Source of the DNA: JAICWY01 sp964531205
GTDB lineage: Bacteria > Vulcanimicrobiota > Vulcanimicrobiia > Vulcanimicrobiales > Vulcanimicrobiaceae
Assembly: GCA_964531205.1 (NCBI GenBank)
Contig: CAZHGH010000002.1
Span: forward strand, 30,941-94,940
Direction: 5' to 3'
Length of the DNA stretch: 64,000 nucleotides
Numbering within the stretch: the stretch's first letter is position 1; every line of letters begins with the position of its first letter. Made by a program: the position numbers and the translations under genes. Below are positions 30,624 to 38,204 of the stretch, in pieces. The notes below the pieces were generated by a model, which had not been told where the DNA came from, did no database searches, and was given only the letters and a program-made list of their open reading frames with translations.

Positions 30624-32740
30624 GTGGGCTTGGAAGTTTCTTCGGCATCGGGCTGCTCGGCAACGCGCTGAGCACCTTTCAGGATGCGGCGAACGTCACG
30701 TCGGACAACATCGCGAATCTGAACACGCCCGGAGCATCTCGACAAGTCGTCAACATTCAGCAGATGCCTGCGATCGCGGGCTCGCCGTTTGCATCTACGC
30801 ACTTCCCGGGTACGTTCGGAAACGGCTCGATGGTTGCGAGCGTGCAGCGCATTCATCAAGACTCATACGACTCGCTGTTCCGCGGCGCATCCGCATCGCA
30901 GAATTTCTACTCGACGCAGCAAAATGCGCTCAGCGGGTTACAAGCCTCCCTTGGTGAGCCGAACAACGGCCTGAACGCGTATTTCACATCATTTCAAAGT
31001 GCTATCAGCCAACTCGTCGATCAAGTGGCCACGGGCTCCACGAGCGCGCGTTCGAACGTTTTAGCCGCTGCGCAGGCGCTTACCCAAGCGCTCAACGCCG
31101 GCGCGAACACGATTACGCAGCAGAAGTCCCAAGTGCTGCAGCAAGCATCGACAGTGGTTGGCACGGTGAACGGCATTCTGGATAAGATTGCGGCGCTCAA
31201 CGGGCAGATCCGTGCCTCAACGGCAGTCGGAGACAATCCGAACACGGTGATGGATCAGCGCGATCAGCTGATCGATCAACTCTCGCAGTATCTTTCGACC
31301 CAAACCTCGATTCAGCCGGACGGTTCGGCGCTGGTCACGGTCAACGGTCAGGCATTGGTGAATGACACGGTCGCGTACCACTTGGCTGCTCCGGTCGTCG
31401 GGACCGCGGCAAACGGGATGCCTACGTTCAAGATCGATTTTCAGAGCAATCCGCCTGCGGCGGCAAATGCTCCGGGCATTCCGCTCGGCAGCGGTCAGCT
31501 CGCAGCATTAGCGGATCTCTACAATAATAAATACACGGTCTACGGACAGCAGCTCGACAACTTCGCTTCGGCCATGGCCAATGAAGTCAATCGCGTTACG
31601 CAAGCAGGCTACGATCAAAACGGCGTAGCGGGTACCGCGCTGTTCCAGCCGATTGTCGGATCGCTGCCGATTTCCGCCGGTAACATCAAGGTCGGCATCA
31701 CTAATCCGTCACAGCTGCCGGCGGCGCTTGCATCAACTGCTGCGGGATCGCTCGTCGTTTCGATGAACTCGGCGAATAACGTCATCGATACTTCCCAAGC
31801 GCTGAACGCAAACGGCGCGCTGGCAAATCCTCCTGGCGCGGGCGGCACGACGGGCAGCCTTTCCGTGACGGTTGACGGGATAACGCAAACCTTCAACTAC
31901 AATACCAACACAACCGACGCATCGGTCGATACGTTCATCGCGCACTTCAACAACCAGCACCTCGGCGTGACGGCGTCGTTCGATGCCACCGGACAGCGAA
32001 TCGTCTTCACGCGCGACCCGGTGAACATCGATTTGACGCATCGCGCGGCGCAAGGCGCCAATGCCCCAACGCCCAACTTCACGATCGCGGATACTCCAAC
32101 CGCGGGCGCCGGTATTCTCAGCGCGCTGGGTGCTTCGGCAATCAATGGCGTGAACCAGAACAGCGGCAATGCGTTCGGCGCGAACGACAACGGTGCCGCT
32201 AGCGCAATGCTGAAGATGTTCAGTTCCAGCGTCGGCGTGCCTGCATTGCAGACGACGAGTGCTGCAGCGGTCGCGGCGGGTGCGCAAACGATTGCCTTGC
32301 CTGCCGGCGTCAACAACGTTCGCGTCGGCGACGTGCTCACGGTTGACGCAGGCGCTGCCGGTCAGGAGAACGTCGTCGTGTCGGCGATCAGTTTCAATCC
32401 TGTGACGGGCATCGAATCCGTTACGGCGACTTATGCAAACGCGCACGCCGCCGGTTTCTCGATCACGTCGGCGCAGACCCAAACGCTTTCACAGTACTAC
32501 GGGCAGCTCGTTACGCAGATGGGCGTGGACACGCAGACAGCGATAGCCGGTTCGCAATCACAGAGTCAGCTCACCTCGAACATTGACAAGGTGCGTCAAA
32601 GCGTCGACGGCATCAACATCGACGAAGAAACGCAAAACCTCATCAAGTATCAAAACGCATACCAGGCCACGGCGCGATCGATGAACATCCTCGATTCGCT
32701 CCTGAACACGGTCATAACCACCTTGGGCACCGGACATTAG
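30620..32740 (+). CDS. flgK: flagellar hook-associated protein 1 FlgK
   Basis: 706 aa, longer than the 550-aa enterobacterial form. N-terminus LLGNALSTFQDAANVTSDNI, then ANLNTPGASRQ; central DQRDQLIDQLSQYLSTQTSI typical of FlgK; C-terminus NIDEETQNLIKYQNAYQATA, then RSMNILDSLLNTVI. The extra length is a Gly/Ala/Asn-rich surface insertion at about residues 370-620. It joins hook to filament together with FlgL. Confidence 0.95.
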   Translation: MSGLGSFFGIGLLGNALSTFQDAANVTSDNIANLNTPGASRQVVNIQQMPAIAGSPFASTHFPGTFGNGSMVASVQRIHQDSYDSLFRGASASQNFYSTQQNALSGLQASLGEPNNGLNAYFTSFQSAISQLVDQVATGSTSARSNVLAAAQALTQALNAGANTITQQKSQVLQQASTVVGTVNGILDKIAALNGQIRASTAVGDNPNTVMDQRDQLIDQLSQYLSTQTSIQPDGSALVTVNGQALVNDTVAYHLAAPVVGTAANGMPTFKIDFQSNPPAAANAPGIPLGSGQLAALADLYNNKYTVYGQQLDNFASAMANEVNRVTQAGYDQNGVAGTALFQPIVGSLPISAGNIKVGITNPSQLPAALASTAAGSLVVSMNSANNVIDTSQALNANGALANPPGAGGTTGSLSVTVDGITQTFNYNTNTTDASVDTFIAHFNNQHLGVTASFDATGQRIVFTRDPVNIDLTHRAAQGANAPTPNFTIADTPTAGAGILSALGASAINGVNQNSGNAFGANDNGAASAMLKMFSSSVGVPALQTTSAAAVAAGAQTIALPAGVNNVRVGDVLTVDAGAAGQENVVVSAISFNPVTGIESVTATYANAHAAGFSITSAQTQTLSQYYGQLVTQMGVDTQTAIAGSQSQSQLTSNIDKVRQSVDGINIDEETQNLIKYQNAYQATARSMNILDSLLNTVITTLGTGH

Positions 32741-32759
32741 CATGGAGGCTATGTAGAAG

Positions 32760-34049
32760 ATGCGCATCGCAACCTCGACGATCTACGATAACCAGGTTAA
32801 CGCGATCGATAACCTGGTCAGTCAGCAGCAGCAGTATGGCGCGACGCTGTCGTCGGGCAAACAGCTGAACGCGCCGTCGGACAATCCGACGCAGATCGCT
32901 CAGGATCTCGCGGTGCGCAACTCGATCGCTCAGGAGAACCAAGGCTCGACGAACATCCAGAACGCGAGCGCGCAGCTGACGACGATCGACGGTGCGCTGA
33001 GCTCGCTCAGCGATATCATGACCAAGGCGCGCAACATCGCGGTTCAGGCGGCGGGCGGATTTACGAATCAAACGCAAGCGCAGGCGCTTGCAACGCAGAT
33101 CGACGGTTTGCTGCAGAGCGCCATCGGGGTCGCGAATACAAAGTACGCCGGAAAGTACGTGTTCGCTGGAACGGCGGGTGGCAGCACGCCACCGGTCGCC
33201 GCCTCGGGTCAGCCGGTTTCGTCCGTGACGTTCAACGGAAACCTCTCGCCGACAAACGAGCAGCTTTACAACGGCCAGACCGTGTCGACGTCCGTGACGT
33301 TGCAACAAGCGTTCAACTATCAGTCTTCGGACGGCTCGCCGGACGTGTTTCAAACGCTGATTAATCTGCGCAACACGCTTCAGAATTCGACGGTGGTTTC
33401 CGAGAGCGCGAACGGCGTGAACAAGCCGAACACTGCGTTCACTCCGGCCACCGCAATCAACTCCGGTATCCTCTCGACGGCGCTCGTTGCTGATTCAAAC
33501 GGCAACGTCGACATCTCCATCAAGTCTCAGTTGGCGCCCAACGGGGTGACCATCGCAATTCCTCAGACGACGACGATAGGCGGCGTTGTTGCGGCGATCA
33601 ACGCGCAAACCGGAACTACGGGCGTGAGCGCATCCTTCGACTACAAACAGCAACGGTTAATTCTGTCGTCCTCGAGCGGTGCGTTTCAAGTAACGGATAC
33701 TGCCAGCGCCGGCGCGGCGACACCCGGCAATTTAACCACGGCATTCGGTTTACAGACGCAGGCGAGCTTGCAGACGGACATGTCGCGGCAAATCGGCGAC
33801 ATCGACAAAGCCACGCAAACGCTTCTTAATGCACGTGCCACCGTCGGTGGCAACCTGCAAACGCTAACGGCGCTCGGCACGGCCACCGATTCACAGGTAG
33901 TTAACGATACGAAGGTACAGTCCGGCATCGAAGATGCCGATATTGCGAAGGTGATCTCGCAGTTCTCGCAGACGCAAACCGCACTGCAAGCCGCGTACGG
34001 CACAACGACGCGTCTGGAGAGCAAGACGCTCTTCGACTATCTACAATAG
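32760..34049 (+). CDS. flgL: flagellar hook-associated protein 3 FlgL
   Basis: 429 aa. N-terminus MRIATSTIYDNQVNAIDNLV, LSSGKQLNAPSDNPTQIAQD with the flagellin-like helix, and C-terminus VSQFSQTQTALQAAYGTTTR, then LESKTLFDYLQ. A variable beta-rich domain lies between about 145 and 330. It starts 19 bases after flgK, with GGAGG upstream. Precedes fliW. Confidence 0.94.
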   Translation: MRIATSTIYDNQVNAIDNLVSQQQQYGATLSSGKQLNAPSDNPTQIAQDLAVRNSIAQENQGSTNIQNASAQLTTIDGALSSLSDIMTKARNIAVQAAGGFTNQTQAQALATQIDGLLQSAIGVANTKYAGKYVFAGTAGGSTPPVAASGQPVSSVTFNGNLSPTNEQLYNGQTVSTSVTLQQAFNYQSSDGSPDVFQTLINLRNTLQNSTVVSESANGVNKPNTAFTPATAINSGILSTALVADSNGNVDISIKSQLAPNGVTIAIPQTTTIGGVVAAINAQTGTTGVSASFDYKQQRLILSSSSGAFQVTDTASAGAATPGNLTTAFGLQTQASLQTDMSRQIGDIDKATQTLLNARATVGGNLQTLTALGTATDSQVVNDTKVQSGIEDADIAKVISQFSQTQTALQAAYGTTTRLESKTLFDYLQ

Positions 34050-34069
34050 CAGAGGAGACACGAGGAGGA

Positions 34070-34549
34070 ATGGAAACCGCAATGGAGTCCCCCAAGACCA
34101 CAATCGTCACGCCGCGTTTCGGTGAAGTGGAATTCGCCGAGACGGACGTCATCGATTTTCCCTGGGGTTTGCCCGGTTTCAACGACCTGCGTCGTTTCTT
34201 AGCCCTCTCGCTCGCGGAACAGCCCAACTTTATTTGGCTTCAATCCGTCGACGAACCGCAAACCGCATTGCCTGCTGCGGATCCATGGCAAATCTTCTCG
34301 GAATACGAGCCGAAGCTACCCGCGTACGCGACGGAGACGCTCGAACTGAAGAGCGCCGAAGACTTTACCATACTCTGCATCGTGGTCGTCACCAAAGGCG
34401 CTGAAGAGATGAGCATGAACCTCATGGCGCCGATTGTGGTCAACCTCAAGACCCGGCGCGCTCGCCAGGTCATGCTCGAGAACTCCGGCTATAACGTTCG
34501 GACGCCCATTCCAAGGAAGGCTGCCGAAGGCGCGGCACAGCCGGCGTAG
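34070..34549 (+). CDS. fliW: flagellar assembly factor FliW
   Basis: 159 aa. FliW fold motifs: TPRFGEVEFAETDVIDFPWG, LPGFNDLRRFLAL, FIWLQSVDEPQTALPAADPW, CIVVVTKGAEEMSMNLMAPI, VVNLKTRRARQVMLENSGY. FliW binds both flagellin and CsrA; when free flagellin is exported, FliW is released and antagonises CsrA. It lies between flgL and csrA, the arrangement known from Bacillus, Campylobacter and spirochaetes. Confidence 0.95.
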   Translation: METAMESPKTTIVTPRFGEVEFAETDVIDFPWGLPGFNDLRRFLALSLAEQPNFIWLQSVDEPQTALPAADPWQIFSEYEPKLPAYATETLELKSAEDFTILCIVVVTKGAEEMSMNLMAPIVVNLKTRRARQVMLENSGYNVRTPIPRKAAEGAAQPA

Positions 34550-34568
34550 AAGGGTGCCCGTAACTCGA

Positions 34569-34590
34569 AGACCCTGAGGGGCCGGGGTCT
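34569..34590 (+). promoter_or_regulatory. short hairpin in front of csrA
   Basis: AGACCC (34569-34574) and GGGTCT (34585-34590) enclose a G-rich 10-base loop. It is followed by the AAGGAGG ribosome site (34595-34600) of csrA. May influence csrA translation or tone down read-through from fliW. Confidence 0.3.
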
Positions 34591-34609
34591 GCCAAGGAGG
34601 GCGCGCCAA

Positions 34610-34873
34610 ATGCTAGTCCTAAGCCGCAAAGTCAATCAGTCCATCATGGTGGGCGATAACGTGCGCGTGGTCGTCGTCGCAGTCGATCGCGACCAAGTCA
34701 AATTGGGCATCGAAGCCCCGCGCGAGATTGCGGTGCACCGTTCCGAGATTTATGAGGAAATTCAGCGCAGTAATCGCGCTGCCGCCGAAGCACCTGCCGC
34801 GGCAGCGGCTGCGGCTTCGCGCGCTACGCTCGAGCCTCGAAAAAAATCTCCAAAACCGACGAAAAGCCACTAA
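34610..34873 (+). CDS. csrA: carbon storage regulator CsrA
   Basis: 87 aa. Canonical N-terminus MLVLSRKVNQSIMVGDNVRV, VKLGIEAPREIAVHRSEIYE and Arg44-type RNA-binding residues. The C-terminus is extended by an Ala-rich then Lys/Pro-rich tail (about 27 residues) beyond the usual 61. It is an RNA-binding homodimer that blocks ribosome sites containing GGA. Its most likely local targets are the fliC and flgF leaders. Its TAA stop forms the -35 of the fliC promoter. Confidence 0.96.
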   Translation: MLVLSRKVNQSIMVGDNVRVVVVAVDRDQVKLGIEAPREIAVHRSEIYEEIQRSNRAAAEAPAAAAAAASRATLEPRKKSPKPTKSH

Positions 34874-34897
34874 AGTCGAGCGTTCTACCGCCGATAT
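34871..34897 (+). promoter_or_regulatory. sigma-28 (FliA) promoter of fliC
   Basis: TAAA (34871-34874), exactly 15 bases, GCCGATAT (34890-34897). Near-perfect sigma-28 consensus; the -35 overlaps the csrA stop codon. Transcription would start near 34904, giving a leader of about 63 bases before the flagellin ATG. Confidence 0.88.
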
Positions 34898-34907
34898 GAG
34901 TTACGAA

Positions 34908-34963
34908 GGGGACAGGACGTCTCCCTCGACTAGTCATTCACACTCGCGTGTGATCATGGAGGA
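34908..34963 (+). promoter_or_regulatory. fliC leader with two hairpins and candidate CsrA sites
   Basis: First hairpin: GGGGAC (34908-34913) with GTCTCC (34919-34924), one G-U, loop AGGAC, presenting ACAGGACGT, close to the CsrA consensus ACARGGAUGU. Second hairpin: TCACAC (34938-34943) TCGC GTGTGA (34948-34953), five bases before the ribosome site GGAGGA (34958-34963), which supplies the second GGA. Confidence 0.65.
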
Positions 34964-34966
34964 AAC

Positions 34967-36172
34967 ATGCAAGGTCTGAGTATCGCCAACAACCTGTTGG
35001 CCAACAACGTTCAGTACAACCTGAACAAAAATCAGTCCACGCTGCAGAATACGGTGAAGCAGCTCTCGAGCGGTCTTCGCATCAACTCTGCCGCAGACGA
35101 TCCGTCCGGTCTCGCAATTTCGACCAACCTGCAAACGCAGGTCGACGGCTTCCAACAAGCTTCGCAGAACGTTCAGGACGCGAACAACGCGGCTCAGGTA
35201 GCGGAAGGCGCGCTCCAAACCGAAACCGACATTCTTCAACGCATTCGCAACCTCGCGGCTGAAGCGGCGAGCGACGTAAACAGCTCGTCGGACCGCCAGA
35301 ATCTGCAAGCTGAAATCTCGCAGCTGATTCTCGAAGTCAACCGCATTTCGCAGAATACGAACTTCAACGGTCAGCCGCTGCTCGACGGCAGCCATTCCGG
35401 CTTCCAGGCGCAGGTTCTCGGTAACGCCGCGATCGCATCGAACTCGGTGCTCGCAGGTACCGGTAACCTCGTCACGTCGGTCGTCGGTCAAACGGCGAGC
35501 GCCTTTACGACGACTGCAGCCGGCGGCGCCCTCGACGGCACGGTCGAAGTGCAAGTCGTTAACACCGGTAACAACACGGTCGGTGCAGTTCTCACGTACT
35601 TCGATAGCGCCAGCGGCCAGGTTCTGAACTCGACGACAGTGGCGAGCACCGGCGGCACGGCGAACCTCGACAACGTCACTATCACCGTCAACGCGTTCGG
35701 CGTAGCCGACGCGGGCAGCACGGCCTTCATCAAGGTCAACCAGTTCGTTGCCTCGCAAAGCTCGGCTGCCGGTCCGCTCTCGATTCAGTCGGGTGCGAAC
35801 GAAGGCGACATCGTCCAAATCGGCATCCAAGCCACGAACGCGCAAACGCTCCGCATCTCCAACATCAACGTTGCGGCGACGGCGGGCAACATCGCGGCGG
35901 AAGACGCGGTCGGCCAAATCGACCACGCGCTGGATACGCTGCTCAATCAGCGCGCTCAGCTCGGTGCCGTAATCGTTCGTCTGAACGAAGACGCGAACAA
36001 CGACAACGTCGCGGCAGTGAACCTGCAAGCGTCTGAATCGTCGATTCGCGACCTCAACGTTGGCCAGGCTACCACGGAGTTCACGAAACTTCAGGTGCTC
36101 GTCCAAGTCGGTACGTCCGTCTTGGCGCAGGCCAACGCGAACGCTCAATCGGTTCTCGGTCTGTTCCGTTAA
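34967..36172 (+). CDS. fliC: flagellin
   Basis: 401 aa. D0/D1 N-terminus SIANNLLANNVQYNLNKNQS, LSSGLRINSAADDPSGLAIS, and a FliW-binding/D0 C-terminus VNLQASESSIRDLNVGQATT, then NAQSVLGLFR. The central domain (about 145-290) is short and Thr/Ser-rich (TTVASTGGTANLDNVTITVN), suitable for O-glycosylation. Filament subunit exported through the flagellar channel. Monocistronic: its own sigma-28 promoter and a strong terminator. Only one flagellin gene in the window. Confidence 0.97.
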   Translation: MQGLSIANNLLANNVQYNLNKNQSTLQNTVKQLSSGLRINSAADDPSGLAISTNLQTQVDGFQQASQNVQDANNAAQVAEGALQTETDILQRIRNLAAEAASDVNSSSDRQNLQAEISQLILEVNRISQNTNFNGQPLLDGSHSGFQAQVLGNAAIASNSVLAGTGNLVTSVVGQTASAFTTTAAGGALDGTVEVQVVNTGNNTVGAVLTYFDSASGQVLNSTTVASTGGTANLDNVTITVNAFGVADAGSTAFIKVNQFVASQSSAAGPLSIQSGANEGDIVQIGIQATNAQTLRISNINVAATAGNIAAEDAVGQIDHALDTLLNQRAQLGAVIVRLNEDANNDNVAAVNLQASESSIRDLNVGQATTEFTKLQVLVQVGTSVLAQANANAQSVLGLFR

Positions 36173-36186
36173 TAATCGGATCAGTT

Positions 36187-36225
36187 CGAAAAAGCGGGCC
36201 CGCTTCGGCGGGCCCGTTTTATTTT
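36187..36225 (+). terminator. rho-independent terminator of fliC
   Basis: CGGGCCCGC (36195-36203), TTCG tetraloop, GCGGGCCCG (36208-36216), followed by TTTTATTTT (36217-36225) and preceded by AAAAA. Textbook intrinsic terminator 22 bases after the flagellin stop. Confidence 0.93.
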
Positions 36226-36235
36226 GGTGGAATTA

Positions 36236-38197
36236 GTGCCGAAAACTAGACCGATGCCTGTTCGGGTAAAGTCCGCCTCCGCTTCACAGCCTTTCGGCTT
36301 GCCTCAACCTCCCGCCGGATGGCCGCAAAAACCCCCGGGCATTTCGTTGTGCATGATTGTACGCGACGAAGAGCGGTTTCTCGAGCGGTGTCTCGCGAGC
36401 GTGGCAGACGCAGTGGACGAAATCGTGGTCGTCGATACCGGCTCCGTGGATCGCACGATGGAGATCGCACGCAACTTCGGTGCGATCGTCGAGCAACGCG
36501 AATGGCGAAACGATTTTGCATGGGCCCGGAACGAAAGCCTAAAGCTTGCACGGTACCGCTGGATTCTTCAGCTCGACGCAGACGAAGAGTTGCTGCCCGA
36601 ATCCAAACCCGCGCTTCGCGAACTCAAGAACGCCCGAGCGCATCACGCCGGCGTGTGGGTTCGCTGCATCAATCATGCAGATCAGTACTTGGGCGGCGAG
36701 AACACTATATCGCATGCCGTAGTGCGGCTGTTCCCGAATCACGAGCGCATCCGGTATCACGGCGCCATTCACGAATTTCCGAGTCTCGATGGGGCCGCCA
36801 CGACGCTGCTTGCGGCGAACTCCCCTGTGAAGATCGTGCACTACGGCTATACGAGCGACATGATGCGCGATCGCGCGAAGTACGACCGCAATATGTCGAT
36901 CATCGAGGCCGCGGTTGAGAACGACCCGGAAGACAGTTTCAACTGGTACAACCTGGGAATGACCGCCTATCTGTCAGGCGACCACCGCCGCGCGGTTGAA
37001 GCGATGCAACGTATGTGGTCTCTCGCGCAGAAACAGGGCGCGCGTCCATTCGTCCCAAACGGACTGACCGTTCTCGCCGACGCACTGACGGACTTTCTCA
37101 ATGACGCGGAACTGGCGTTGACCTTTGCCCAAGCCGCGCTAAAGCTCTCGCCGCGTTACGCGAACGCACACTTTTCTGCGGGCCGCGCGCTAGAAGCGCT
37201 GAAGCGCTATGACGAAGCCCGTGAGATGTTTCTCGCGGCCATCGAAGACGGAAAGCACACGCATCTGCAGTTCGTCGTGGATGAAGACGTTCCGAAGTGG
37301 AAAGCGCAAAACATGATAGGCGGAACGTACGTCTCGCAACGTGACGATGCCTCAGCACTGCGCTGGTTTGAAGAAGGTCTGAAGAATAACGCGAAAGTTC
37401 AACCGCTCCGTCTAAACCATGCAAATACGCTTGAACGTCTGGGTCGTCTAATTGAAGCGGAAGCCGCATTGCACGAGCTGTGCGAAGAACTCGGCGACGA
37501 GCAGTCGATTTTGCAGTACGTCAATTTCTTATTGCGTCACAAACCACTCCAGGCGATTCCGGCGATTGAGAAACATCATTCGTCATGTGCGAAGCCGGCT
37601 GCAGTGGCGTTACTGCTTGCAGCGGCCGCGATATCGCAGCGTCACGGGATAAGCGATGGAGAAACCTATCTCGTCACGGCGCAGCGCATTGCTCCGGAAT
37701 CCGCCGAAGTGCTCGGCCCGCTCGAAGCGATCTATCGCGCTCGCGGTGACGAGGCCGCAATCGCGCGGTTGCGTGCGGAAGAAGAGGCTACGGAGCCTGA
37801 AGCGGCGCTGGATTTCTCGCGCCGGGCGCAAATTGCAATTGGCGCAGGGAACTTCGCCAAGGCACTGGCGTACGCAGAGCGAGGTTTGCTGAAATCGCCT
37901 GCCGATGCGATGCTGCGCTATAGCGCAGCATTCGCTTGCAGTAATCTTGGGAAAAACGCCGAGGCTCTGACGCATCTCGATGCAATAACGGAGCTCACCG
38001 CCGATTTACAGGTGCACGTGCTCCTGTTGCGGGCATCGGTGCTTGAGTCCCTTGGCCGAAACGACGAAGCAGAGGCGGCGTTTCGCGCTGCGCTTCCGCT
38101 TTCGAAAAAGCGCGTAGCGGCGGAACTCGGCGGATTTTATCTGCGCGCCGGACGGTTTGCAGACGCGCAACGCGTAGCGGAAGAAGCGCTCGCCTAA
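36236..38197 (+). CDS. glycosyltransferase family 2 with C-terminal TPR repeats
   Basis: 653 aa from GTG 36236; a TTG at 36224 overlaps the terminator T-run. GT-A domain at about 35-230: ISLCMIVRDEERFLERCLAS, VVDTGSVDRTMEIAR, and the DxD-type LDADEE at 113-118. From about 235 to the end are repeated TPR-like helices (FNWYNLGMTAYLSGDHRRAV, AHFSAGRALEALKRYDEARE). This SunS-like plus TPR plan is used for protein glycosylation. Its place just after fliC suggests flagellin as acceptor. Confidence 0.85.
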   Translation: MPKTRPMPVRVKSASASQPFGLPQPPAGWPQKPPGISLCMIVRDEERFLERCLASVADAVDEIVVVDTGSVDRTMEIARNFGAIVEQREWRNDFAWARNESLKLARYRWILQLDADEELLPESKPALRELKNARAHHAGVWVRCINHADQYLGGENTISHAVVRLFPNHERIRYHGAIHEFPSLDGAATTLLAANSPVKIVHYGYTSDMMRDRAKYDRNMSIIEAAVENDPEDSFNWYNLGMTAYLSGDHRRAVEAMQRMWSLAQKQGARPFVPNGLTVLADALTDFLNDAELALTFAQAALKLSPRYANAHFSAGRALEALKRYDEAREMFLAAIEDGKHTHLQFVVDEDVPKWKAQNMIGGTYVSQRDDASALRWFEEGLKNNAKVQPLRLNHANTLERLGRLIEAEAALHELCEELGDEQSILQYVNFLLRHKPLQAIPAIEKHHSSCAKPAAVALLLAAAAISQRHGISDGETYLVTAQRIAPESAEVLGPLEAIYRARGDEAAIARLRAEEEATEPEAALDFSRRAQIAIGAGNFAKALAYAERGLLKSPADAMLRYSAAFACSNLGKNAEALTHLDAITELTADLQVHVLLLRASVLESLGRNDEAEAAFRAALPLSKKRVAAELGGFYLRAGRFADAQRVAEEALA

Positions 38198-38204
38198 GTT
38201 CACC

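Noticed and set aside
34934..36148. 404-aa open frame antisense to fliC
   Set aside because: Arg/Val-rich composition typical of the reverse frame of a GC-rich gene; flagellin on the other strand is certain.
36224..36235. TTG at 36224 as the start of the GT2-TPR gene
   Set aside because: It lies in the T-run of the fliC terminator; GTG 36236 has a GGTGG five bases upstream and fits better.
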